From: Suillus spraguei
Lineage: Eukaryota > Basidiomycota > Agaricomycetes > Boletales > Suillaceae
NCBI GenBank assembly: GCA_016800925.1
Contig: JABCPU010000860.1
Span: forward strand, 1-23,511
Direction of reading: 5' to 3'
DNA: 23,511 nucleotides
Within the stretch, counting starts at the first letter, position 1; every line of letters starts with the position of its first letter. The notes below the pieces were generated by a model, which had not been told where the DNA came from, ran no database searches, and saw only the letters and a list, made by a program, of their open reading frames with translations. Made by a program: the position numbers and the translations under genes. Positions 1 through 8,031 of this stretch are shown here, piece after piece.

Positions 1-1056
1 CAAAGAGATACGCCACTTCCTGTTCCAGCACCCGCTTCTTCGCGTATCTATTCTATCTTGATGCCTTTACTGGCCTATACACTGCTGTGCAAGAAATTGG
101 GCAACTCACCAACACAGTTGTCGATACCATCCAGCAATCAGTCGCTGAGACCAGAGCAGCCAGAAACCTAGTAGAAGAAGCCATCGCTGACTTACAACAA
201 ACGCAAGATGATCTTGCGTCCCTAGAACCCCATCCCCTATCGAACAATCAACTTCTTCACTTCCGCCACGGTCACTCTTGATTGCCCTGATTGGCTGTAC
301 GAACCCTGCACAGAAGAGCAGTTGAGGCAGCTAAACTATTAGGTATCCCCGCACCGAGTTGGTAACACTCGGCCCTCGACTTCGCGACCTTCATATCCAT
401 CCCCCATGTCTATCCATCGTCATTCGGTCCTATGGACCCCTTTCACCAGTCTTAGTAAAAGACTTCGGTATCACTTCCTCCTCTTCTTCCACCGAACTTC
501 TTGCAGCTGCTGAGCGTGCAGTCACCCCGGACCTTCCTGAATCAGCATACACATTGTCCTCCGCTCAACAGGCACAACTTAAGCGGCAGAACACCCTTGC
601 CTTAAAACGTATGACGAAGAAGAAGGGAAAGAAACGCGCCAGATCCACCAGTCCTACGCCCATCATTTCTCCATCCCCCCTAAGCAAAGTCCATTCTAAC
701 CCTGACGAGAACATGAATGCCGAATCTGTGGCTTACTAGGACATCGTCAAAAGAATTGCGCAAATAATCAGTGGCAAGGTTTGCAGATATTGGTCACCAA
801 ACTCATCTGTCCTCTACTGCCCTAACCGAGTTGGGCCTCCTCCCTTTGAGTTAACTTGGAAAGATGAAGGATTCTATGACGCACTTCATGCTTGGGAAAG
901 CAGCTTGACGATGAACGCATTTGTGCAGAGAAAAGAAGGGACTCTAAACGATGCGCTGGTTTGGAGGAAGCTAAGTACATGATGAGTGGATCCTTTGCTG
1001 ATGAAGATTACGAATGGAGCGACGATCCCGTCTACTATGCGAACCAAAGTGATTGA
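1..1056 (+). mobile_element. Gag-like ORF of an LTR retroelement, decayed, 5' end outside window
   Basis: A broken plus-strand reading frame lies directly upstream of a polypurine tract and 3' LTR. Coding-like stretches occur in several frames: a helical, Gln/Glu-rich segment (87-281), a Ser/Lys-rich segment (359-739) with a basic patch MTKKKGKKRARS, and then, in a different frame at 718-759, a perfect CX2CX4HX4C zinc knuckle (CRICGLLGHRQKNC). A later acidic tail, DEDYEWSDDPVYYANQSD, ends in TGA at 1054-1056, only 26 bases before the G-run of the polypurine tract. Zinc knuckles are typical of retroelement Gag proteins and bind the element RNA. No protease, reverse transcriptase or integrase is visible between the knuckle and the LTR. 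The frames must be shifted to join, so this copy is not functional as read. It could be a Gag-only non-autonomous element or a Gag-type ORF placed after pol; the sequence to the left would decide. Confidence 0.6.
718..759 (+). other. CCHC zinc knuckle within the Gag-like ORF
   Basis: Translation from 718 gives C-X2-C-X4-H-X4-C with spacing exactly that of retroviral-type zinc knuckles (Cys 718 and 727, His 742, Cys 757). It is in a different frame from the open stretch at 359-739, so at least one frameshift separates them. Confidence 0.8.
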
Positions 1057-1081
1057 AAGCCGGTGACTTTCAGTATAATAC

Positions 1082-1089
1082 GGGGGTAA
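1082..1089 (+). other. Polypurine tract next to 3' LTR
   Basis: The run GGGGGTAA immediately precedes the LTR start TGTTAC at 1090. A purine run abutting an LTR is the usual plus-strand priming site and identifies 1090-1563 as a 3' LTR of a plus-strand element. The solo LTR at 3010 lacks this run, which supports treating the two LTRs differently. Confidence 0.6.
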
Positions 1090-1563
1090 TGTTACAATCG
1101 TACGTGCCCCTATTCATTTTCCTACCTCATTTACCGTGTATATTACATAACATGACTCTGACTCATATGCTCAACGCATCTGTACTATAGTTGCCTTCCT
1201 CCTTTGGATACGCACTTACGTTCTCACACTTCTCTTGGTCTGTGCGCACATATTGGCCTATTTAAGCACAGTGTACTTGTAGTAGATTCGCTACTTTAAT
1301 CTTACTGGGTTTACCTGGAATCTCCTTCGCTTAGGTCTCCAACCTAAGTCGTCTTGAATCGTCTCTAAGTCTAAGCACTCCTTAGTCTTAGTCTCTATTC
1401 TCGCGGATACCTCTTAGACTTGTCTTTGAGGCTGAACCCTTGATCGTACTCGGAACGCGTTCCTTGTACTTTCACCTTGTTCTCTTTTGAACATTGTAAG
1501 AACTCCCAGCAGACCGCCTGTGTCTTTTCACTGTCGCTGGTGATGCCACCCCAGTTCGTAACA
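1090..1563 (+). mobile_element. LTR (3' LTR of plus-strand element), 474 bases
   Basis: It starts TGTTAC and ends GTAACA, a 6-base perfect terminal inverted repeat with the canonical TG...CA ends. It carries a TATA-like TATTTAAG at 1259-1266. A near-identical copy lies at 3010-3484. It is preceded by a polypurine tract and followed directly by minus-strand Copia coding sequence, so the element is inserted into the Copia pol region. The expected target duplication CAAAG (1564-1568) should be found at the left end of the element, outside the window; the 5 bases before this LTR (GGTAA) are internal to the element and do not match. Confidence 0.85.
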
Positions 1564-2990
1564 CAAAGCCTTGGCAGCGAAGGCAATATGGTCACGGCTG
1601 TACTTTGCATGAAGATAGTATAACCCATCAGTACAATTAACTTGGGCAATGGTGGCACCATCTGTTCGGTGTATACAGGCTCCTTTCGCATTCGTTTCAA
1701 AGAAGATACCCTCCGATGCAAGAGCTGATACAGATATCAAAGTGCATCACAGATTGGGAACATGTAGAAAATGCAGCCCAATAGGCTCCCATCTTCCATC
1801 ATTGTCAGGCACTAACTTTATAATCCCCCAGCCCAGAGTGAAAACGACATCATCATTTGCAAGTTTCACTGTTAAGGGTGGATTATAGGGAGCGTAGCGA
1901 GTAAATAGGGAGTGGTCCGATTCCATGTGTGCAGTTGCGGCAGAATCTACATGGAAGGAGAAAGAACTATTGCTCGTATTAGAGAAACTGGCTTCGTGCA
2001 TAGGTAGACGGAGGAATGATGGGATGGTGTCATGTTGCACTAGAGCAGGAGTTGGTAGATCAGTGATCCGTGAGGTTGATGAAAGAGTTTGTGCTGACGT
2101 GATTGGAGAGTCTGTCTTTGCTAGACGAGTACGGCAGTTGTACCAAATATGTCCTGTGCGCTTACAGAATCCACATGTCGAGCGCCACGAGAGTTCCCAC
2201 TTGTCTCCTTTGGCTGTGTCAAGGTCCTTCGGCTTGGGACGGTCAGCTGGCTTGCCTGGTTTGACAGCTCGAGCTGCCATGGCAGTATGGTGCGCATGAG
2301 GGTTATCGGATCCAAAACTCGCATATATTGTTCAGAATTCCAGATCTGACTAACAACACCTTCAAGCGTGAGCTTTCCAGCATTCGCATCAGCACTATGA
2401 AGTATGAGCTGCGAGAGCAAGGCATAGAAGTCTGGTAATGCATGAAGTAGTGCCTGTACGAGAGTATACTCATTACACTTCCATTCTGCTGACTCGATGG
2501 CCTTAAACTGTGCCTTAATGTCAGTGATCTCCTTGATTGACTGCGTGAGCGAGTTGCTGTCTGATGCCTTTGGAAGATCAAAGACACGACCCATGAGGCA
2601 AGTGAAACGAACGCCAATAGTAGCCTGGTACTTGTTCTCGAGTGCCTTCCAAACAAGAGCAGGGTCTGAGATGCCCGTAAAGTGAATTAGATCACTAGAA
2701 TGGACAGCCATGCCCAAAAGACCCTTTGTGATACTCTGTTGTTCACGGAAAGAAACGATATCTGTACTGGCATCATGAGTGGTAACACGTTGCACAAAAG
2801 CTGCATCAGATTCATTAGCGAGCTTTACTGGGGGGTGTGGTTCCTTCTCGTCACCGATGAGGAGGCGCCACAGATTGAACAACGAAAGCCAAAGGTCCAT
2901 AGATGTGACCCACGACGAGTAATTTGAACCATTGGCATCAAGTGGAGGGCGAGGAAACGAGGAAGGGATTCAGATATTTGATGTAGACAT
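1564..2990 (-). mobile_element. Ty1/Copia gag-protease-preintegrase remnant
   Basis: Reading on the minus strand from ATG 2990, the order is a Copia Gag domain (motif NYSSWVTSMDLWL, then a long helical region to about 2330), a CCHC knuckle CGFCKRTGHIWYNC (about 2160), an aspartic protease active-site motif DSAATAHM (about 1925; family DSGA/DSGAS), and a GAG-pre-integrase-like block ending TDGLYYLHA (about 1625). The reading frame is then cut at 1563/1564 by the LTR of another element, so integrase and reverse transcriptase are missing from the window. The frame is broken: a TGA after codon 6 (MSTSNI), a shift near 2330 between Gag and knuckle, and a TGA after VPNL (about 1746). Such proteins package and replicate the element; this copy is dead as read. 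Confidence 0.88.
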
Positions 2991-3009
2991 TCCGGATGAT
3001 AACGACGAG

Positions 3010-3484
3010 TGTTACAGTTGTACGTGCCCCTATTCATTCTCTCTTTGTTTCCTTACTTGTATAGTTTGTCACATGACTTTGACTCATATGCTCAACGCAT
3101 CTGTACTATAGTTGCCTTCCTTATTTGGATATGCACTTACTTTCCCACACCTCTCTTGGTCCGTGCACACATATTGGCCTATTTAAGCACGTTGTACTTG
3201 TAGTAGATTCTTTACTTTAATCTTACTGGGTTTTACCTGGAATCTCCTTCGCTTAGGTCTCCAACCTAAGTCGTCTTGAATCGTCTCTAAGTCTAAGCAC
3301 TCCTTAGCCTTAGTCTCTATTCTTGCAGAACCTCTTAGACTTGTCTTTGAGGCCGAACCCTTGATCGTACTCGGAACGCGTTCCTTGTACTTTCACCTTG
3401 TCCTCTTCTGGACATTGTAAGAACTTCCCAGCAGACCGACTGTGTCTTTTCACTGTCGCTGGTGATGCCATCCCAGTCGTAACA
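3010..3484. mobile_element. Solo LTR, same family as 1090-1563
   Basis: 475 bases, starting TGTTAC and ending GTAACA, near-identical to the left LTR along its whole length including a TATTTAAG box at about 3179-3186. It is flanked on both sides by the same 5 bases, ACGAG (3005-3009 and 3485-3489). That perfect target-site duplication around a single LTR is the signature of a solo LTR left by LTR-LTR recombination. It interrupts the 5' leader of the minus-strand Copia element, about 20 bases upstream of the Gag ATG. Confidence 0.88.
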
Positions 3485-3711
3485 ACGAGTGTGACAATGA
3501 TGGCGTCAGCAAAGCAGGAGGAATGGGCAAATTAAGTATCGGTTGAGATGAAAGAATGGGCGTCAGCGGTGGCGACGGAGGTAGAGCAATAAGAAGGATC
3601 CAAGGATCTAGCGGCGATACGGGGCGGCCTCATTCCAGTTTGGAAAGAATCAGAAGGCTCAGATGTAGGATGGGTAGGAGGGAAAACGAATGAAAGTCCT
3701 AGTCTGAGCCA
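3485..3711 (-). mobile_element. Copia 5' leader between primer binding site and Gag
   Basis: This is the segment between the Copia primer binding site (3712-3723) and the solo LTR. On the minus strand it has open, Pro/Ser-rich stretches, but no convincing start of its own. It is continuous with 2991-3009 once the solo LTR and one ACGAG copy are removed. Confidence 0.5.
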
Positions 3712-3723
3712 GGGCTCATAACC
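3712..3723 (-). other. Copia primer binding site matching initiator tRNA-Met anticodon arm
   Basis: The plus strand reads GGGCTCATAACC, the anticodon stem-loop sequence of eukaryotic initiator tRNA-Met; the minus-strand element therefore carries its complement GGTTATGAGCCC directly after the LTR end CTTCACA. Ty1/Copia elements of the Drosophila copia type are known to prime from a cleaved half of initiator tRNA-Met, so position, orientation and sequence agree. Confidence 0.75.
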
Positions 3724-3747
3724 TGTGAAGAGGCGACGAGACTCAAA

Positions 3748-3905
3748 CTAGAAATGAGAGAGTGAGAACTCAGTCTTAGTTGGAAAGACTACACTATGAC
3801 AGGTTCATACCTAGAAATGAGAGAGTGAGAACTATACATTGTTAGTACTAAGTATGATGTTCAAGTCGTAGTAAGTAGCTCACCTCAGTCTTAGTTGGAA
3901 AGACT
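3748..3905. repeat. Internal direct repeats in Copia LTR
   Basis: Two 22-23-base sequences each occur twice: one beginning CTAGAAATGAGAG at 3748-3770 and 3811-3833, the other beginning CTCAGTCTTAGTTGG at 3769-3790 and 3884-3905. Both pairs are perfect or nearly so. Repeated blocks in an LTR may be regulatory, but nothing here shows that. Confidence 0.85.
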
Positions 3906-3986
3906 GAGGGAAAAGGATTCTATGGACGCTGAATATTAGAGGATCGTTTGAACGGAGAATGAAAATATGAACGTGGCTGAAACGTG

Positions 3987-4259
3987 CATCAGGAAATTCA
4001 CACATTCCTTGACGTGCTTAATCAGCTTAACTCACTTATCTCAAAACTTGTTTGCTCTCTCTCACATCATTCACCTGGCATATCTTATATTTTTTGAGTG
4101 CGAAATATAATAAAACATGTATATTAATATATCTCAACATTTTTTTTCTGAATTCACTCACATTGAAATTTTGGACAAGTAGATTCAATTTCACCAAGGC
4201 AGTTAAGTGTAAATAAGTCTGCATAAGGGCACGTCAAGGAATGTGTGAATTTCCTGATG
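3987..4259 (+). mobile_element. MITE copy 1, 273 bases
   Basis: It is bounded by a perfect 31-base terminal inverted repeat starting CATCAGGAAATTCAC and ending in its reverse complement GTGAATTTCCTGATG. It is flanked by TG on each side (3985-3986 and 4260-4261), giving a 2-base target duplication. The interior is AT-rich with no protein-coding capacity; the short open frames seen in it recur in the other copies and reflect the repeat, not a gene. It would need a transposase supplied from elsewhere. Confidence 0.92.
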
Positions 4260-4386
4260 TGTATGATAAGTATGTAATGATAGATAAGAGGAACATATCT
4301 TGATATCCGTTACGTCTCTCTGCAGGCGTCCCACCTTCAACAGGTACATGAATTATTGACCAGAGTGTTTTGGGATGGAATCGATG

Positions 4387-4934
4387 CATCAGGAAATTCA
4401 CACATTCCTTGACGTGCTTAATCAGCTTAACTCACTTATCTCAAAACTTGTTTGCTCTCTCTCACATCATTCACCTGGCATATCTTATATTTTTTGAGTG
4501 CGAAATATAATAAAACATGTATATTAATATATCTCAACATTTTTTTTCTGAATTCCATCAGGAAATTCACACATTCCTTGATGTGCCCTTATGCGGACTT
4601 ATTTACACTTAACTGCCTTGGTGAAATTGAATCTACTTGTCCAAAATTTCAATGTGAATGAATTCAGAAAAAAAAAGTTGAGATATATTAATATACATGT
4701 TTTATTGTATTTCGCACTCAAAAAATATAAGATATGCCAGGTGAATGATGTGAGAGAGAGCAAACAAGTTTTGAGATAAGTGAGTTAAGCTGATTAAGCA
4801 TGTTAAGGAATGTGTGAATTTCCTGATGTCACTCACATTGAAATTTTGGACAAGTAGATTCAATTTCACCAAGGCAGTTAAGTGTAAATAAGTCTGCATA
4901 AGGGCACGTCAAGGAATGTGTGAATTTCCTGATG
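4387..4934 (+). mobile_element. MITE copy 2 (outer), split by copy 3
   Basis: The same element as copy 1, in the same orientation, flanked by TG (4385-4386 and 4935-4936). It is interrupted after base 4555 by an inverted third copy. Total length 548 equals 273 plus 273 plus a duplicated 2-base target, so the outer copy is full length. Confidence 0.92.
4556..4828 (-). mobile_element. MITE copy 3, nested and inverted within copy 2
   Basis: 273 bases, the reverse-complement orientation of copies 1 and 2. It is inserted at a TC dinucleotide, which is duplicated (4554-4555 and 4829-4830); the uninterrupted site GAATTCACTCAC is preserved in copy 1, which fixes the insertion point exactly. Its terminal repeats differ from each other and from copy 1 at a few bases, mostly CG to TG or CA changes. 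Confidence 0.93.
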
Positions 4935-4986
4935 TGGTTTATTGCATCCTCTCATGTTTATAAATTGCTCTCTCATGTACTTCACA

Positions 4987-5450
4987 GTGAGCAACTTGCT
5001 TCAGTCTTCCCCTGAGCGTTGCTCGGTGATCGCCATGTATGGTAAAATTGTCATCGGTGCGGCTCTTTTGAGCTCGCCTCAGGAAGCATACATCACGTAC
5101 CTAGCCGTCAGAGCAGGCTGGCATAATTCTCAGGTAGCAACGTGAGTTGCAACTTCTTGACATTTATAATAATGATGCTTACAATCTTTATCTCTGCAGT
5201 ACTATGCTATATCACCTGATTATGCTCAATCCACACAGAGATATCACACTCCACGTAGCTGCTAATAATCCGGAAATGGTGCGCTTTTACTAGTGACTGA
5301 GCTGGCACGCATTTCTAAAAATTTGACTAGTTGCTGTACAACAGATTTGGGTTCAAGGCTGAGGAGCTCATCACAGGGTTCTACGAAGATTACCTAGACT
5401 CTCAGTCTAGGGCATCTATGAATGCCTTCAGGTTGCGTCTTCGACGATGA
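4987..5450 (+). pseudogene. KAT14/CSRP2BP-like GNAT acetyltransferase, C-terminal fragment
   Basis: Three exons (4987-5141, 5200-5278, 5331-5450) joined by 58- and 52-base introns (GTGAGT...CTGCAG; GTGCGC...ACTAG) encode the C-terminal GNAT fold. Recognisable blocks are AMYGKIVIGAALLSSPQEAY, ITYLAVRAGW (acetyl-CoA-side strand), DITLHVAANNPEM and LLYNRFGFKAEE, ending LRLRR and TGA. This order and the ending match the KAT14 (CSRP2BP, ADA-two-A complex) acetyltransferase domain as I know it, rather than a generic GNAT. In animals KAT14 acts in the ATAC histone acetyltransferase complex; the role of fungal homologues is less clear. Sequence to the left of 4987 is transposon LTR and shows no match to the family, so the N-terminal part has been separated by the Copia insertion. 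The remaining splice sites and frame are intact, suggesting the break is recent. Confidence 0.75.
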
Positions 5451-6540
5451 CAAAACAACCTTCAGATTGGTGCTGATGTAATCACCAGAGCGACATGGAC
5501 TTACGATCCAGCACCCCCTGGGTACTTTGTCGGAATAGCTATACCCGCCAAAGCCAAGGTGTCAGTATGCACCCGGCGTGTTAATCCTAATGTTCCATCA
5601 CCGTGGGCCAGACACAACTGCTACGCTAGGAAGTCAACAATAGCATACTAATCCGAATGTCATGAATAGCAAAAATGTATGTATCTTTTCATGTCCACGC
5701 TCCAATTCTGCCGCTCAGAAGCATCTCGTGCCATCACATAAGGAAAAATAAAAATTCAACGGTTAAAAATCATGTTTGCAGGAAATCCAACGGCAGTTCA
5801 CATGCTGACTGCTGGTTGAAACGGGCACCCACTTTGGTCGATTGCGAGCGATGGTCAAACAAAATTATCGACTTGGTCATTAATGCCAGGACAGTCCAGA
5901 GTGCAGGATGTGAACCCAGCGCCTTCAGCCCATGTTATGATGCAGTACAACCAGCAATATGGATGCAACACAGATCTAGTAATCTCCTACCTCTAGTGCG
6001 CACCAAGCTGCCGTGATGTCATTAGTATGTGAAGTCTAACTTTTAGGATTGAAAAAGGGTATCAGACCCTCATGTTTTGCGTATGATTTTTTGTTGGACC
6101 TCAATGGTCGGCCCGATGCTAATGATCAACGCGTCTCAGGAATATACACCGGATGTGAGTCTGCACTTGTTTATAATTGACCGGACCACAACAGTATACG
6201 AATGGTGACTAACTGAACCCTGCAAGATTGACATTTCACGTTTGCCGATCGCTGTCCGCCTCTAGTCACCGGTTTGAGCATCTTTGTAAGTTGATGCTCG
6301 TCTCTCTTGACGAGTTTTGTGCTAGGCTTATGACTATCTTGTGACAATCGATAAAGAGGCTTACATGAAATTGTTTCAATAATCATTCCTCGTTTATATG
6401 TTCTACCTGCAGGTTAAACTCATGCAGGGGGTCGAAGTGGTGCACGGCAAGGGTCCTCTTGCATTTCTCGCTACCTTCCATTCGTTGCATCTGTCTGTCA
6501 TATATCATTATTGTGCATTAATTTGTCTGTTCAAACTGAG
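5451..6540 (+). other. Unassigned stretch with exon-like pieces
   Basis: No gene could be identified. The plus strand has several coding-like runs next to good 3' splice signals: 5451-5651 (open, contains TYDPAPPGYFVGIAIPAKAK), one after TTTGCAG at about 5782 (contains HPLWSIASDGQTKLSTWSLM, with one in-frame TGA before it), one after CTTTTAG at about 6047, and one after CTGCAG at about 6414 (VKLMQGVEVVHGKGPLAFL). They do not join into a single open frame. This may be a decayed gene or one damaged by indels. I do not recognise the family. Confidence 0.3.
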
Positions 6541-7043
6541 CTCTTCGTCCACCTTGACATATAATTTTTGCAGACAGTCGTATCCGCCATGTCGGATTAT
6601 GGCCGTTTGTGCCCGATTTTCATTGTACACAACTGTTATGAAGAATAGGATTAATGGTTCCCATTGTACGATACTGCTATCTACATACTGTAAAAACAGC
6701 AATTTTCTACATACTGAGCGATTTCCAATTGATGTCGACGGTGCACTTCCTTTCCCGTTACATGCATGTAATTACATAATATCATATCTCCCTTTTCAAT
6801 TAGTTGAACTTCACAACACTCAATTAGCCCGCCTCACCGTCCTTGCATGCATGTGAAGCCAAATTTTGTGTCCACATGTCCGCCGTCCGTATTCAGACGT
6901 GTTAACCGCACCACAGAGTCCACGAAGCAACGGGTCATTATTCTGTCCAGAATGGCAAGAACTAAGCAATGGACTGTCCAATTTCCACAATTTCCACATC
7001 TTTAGAGCGGTGGGCCACAGCCCACAGTTAGCTTGATCAATAG
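6541..7043. other. Gene-poor stretch upstream of the homeodomain gene
   Basis: Apart from short chance open frames on both strands, nothing with domain character, repeats or RNA-gene structure is visible. Its right end contains the presumed promoter of the homeodomain gene. Confidence 0.4.
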
Positions 7044-7051
7044 TATATAAA
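7044..7051 (+). promoter_or_regulatory. TATA box of homeodomain gene
   Basis: TATATAAA lies 79 bases upstream of the ATG at 7130, in a CT-rich leader (CTTCACTTCCTCC) of the kind common before fungal start codons. Expression start was not measured. Confidence 0.55.
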
Positions 7052-7129
7052 CCCCACACGAAGGAAGCTGCTCGGTATCACATCCAGTCTCGCAACTTCA
7101 CTTCCTCCAAGCAAGCTCAAGTTATCACT

Positions 7130-7754
7130 ATGCAATCCCAAAGTCAAAGGTCTCATCATGCTTCTCCCTACAAGGTAGAGAATGCTCCCAGGAATAGATG
7201 TATGACAAGGGAGGAGCTTGACATCCTCGAACCTTACTATGCCAAAAAAACTCACCCCACGAAGTACGAGACCGAATTAATAGCTCAGGTGCTTAATATG
7301 TAAGTTTAGATTTATTCACATAGTACGATTACCCGAGCTGATCAAATGGATGAATAGGCCATTCATGAAAGTTGCGAACTGGTTCGGTAATCGGCGCGCC
7401 AAAGATGCTAGAGCACAACGGAGTTCCGAGTGGGCTATGACGGAACTCCTCGGCAACATGCACATTAATGATACCGATTATGTGACCGATGCGAATTACG
7501 ACGACGGACACCAGTCGCATTATGCCCAAGGTGCCTCATATCGAGCAGGTCCCGATCAAGAAGCCCTTTACCAAGCAGCCCGCGCACGTGTAGCCAGGAT
7601 GGCAGGAATGTCACCCCAGGAAGTCGATATGGAAACCCGCCACGCCCGCGCCTGCGTCTTGGCCATGGCCGACATGAAACCAGAGGAAGTCGATGCGGCG
7701 TTCATTCTGAACAACTTCAAGCGACGAATCATCGTTCATGCTCCTAATAAATGA
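7130..7754 (+). CDS. Homeodomain transcription factor, 188 aa
   Basis: Two exons, 7130-7299 and 7358-7754, with a 58-base intron (GTAAGT...AATAG, branch-like GCTGATC) encode 188 residues. A 60-residue homeodomain of typical (non-TALE) length occupies roughly residues 22-80: helix 1 TREELDILEPYY, helix 2 KYETELIAQVLNM, helix 3 PFMKVANWFGNRRAKDAR. Aligned without gaps to the classic family it has the invariant Trp48, Phe49, Asn51 and Arg53. The intron falls between helices 2 and 3. Position 50, which helps choose the DNA sequence bound, is Gly rather than the usual Gln/Lys/Ser, and position 47 is Asn. The C-terminal half is acidic then Ala/Arg/Met-rich, with two related blocks, ARMAGMSPQEVDMETRHA and LAMADMKPEEVDAAF, and no known domain. 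It would act in the nucleus; targets are unknown. There is no partner homeodomain gene beside it, so a mating-type A locus is not indicated. Confidence 0.85.
7605..7710 (+). repeat. Degenerate internal repeat in homeodomain protein C-terminus
   Basis: The protein contains MAGMSPQEVDMETRHA and then MADMKPEEVDAAF, sharing the pattern MAxMxPxEVD about 26 residues apart. This suggests an old short duplication in the tail or a repeated helical motif. Confidence 0.5.
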
Positions 7755-8031
7755 CAGTGTGATGTATTGTCAAGCGTTTGACTGGCCCCTGGATGGTACC
7801 TGATCAGCGCTATATATACACTACTTATATGATGACTGCTTACCTATCTTATTGTTTATCGATACTCAACATGAATATGATGTACTTATATTGACCCCAG
7901 TAAGCACTATGCACTGCAGTAAGGCAGCCCTCCATCTTCTAGCACGTGAAAGATCGCAGCTTACCATTGGGTGAACGATAAAAAATTCTCATCGAAGAGA
8001 TTCTAGCGTCGCACTGACATATAATGTCAAA
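7755..8031. other. Intergenic, 3' flank of homeodomain gene
   Basis: AT-rich sequence with a TATATATA run near 7811. No coding or repeat structure seen. Confidence 0.4.

Larger units (their letters stand above)
3724..4986 (-). mobile_element. Copia 5' LTR interrupted by MITE insertions
   Basis: The inner boundary is fixed by the primer binding site. The outer boundary is inferred from the matching terminal repeat: TGTGAAG at 3724-3730 and CTTCACA at 4980-4986. Removing the two MITE insertions and their duplicated bases leaves about 438 bases, a normal LTR size. Immediately outside, at 4987, GNAT acetyltransferase coding begins, which fits an insertion into that gene. The LTR contains internal direct repeats. 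The partner LTR is outside the window, so identity between LTRs could not be tested. Confidence 0.55.

Noticed and set aside
1..5. CAAAG at the very start of the window matches CAAAG after the left LTR (1564-1568)
   Set aside because: A target duplication should be followed by the 5' LTR start TGTTAC; here it is followed by internal-looking sequence, so it is coincidence.
1090..3484. One short LTR element bounded by the two similar LTRs with Copia inside
   Set aside because: The right LTR has its own ACGAG duplication, the left has a polypurine tract upstream, and the Copia segment has its own primer site and LTR further right.
4036..4899. Three near-identical 62-69-residue open frames
   Set aside because: They lie wholly inside the MITE copies, in both orientations, and are by-products of the repeated sequence.
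7130..7754. Mating-type A (HD1/HD2) locus
   Set aside because: There is a single short homeodomain gene, no divergent partner and no neighbouring mitochondrial intermediate peptidase or beta-flanking gene.
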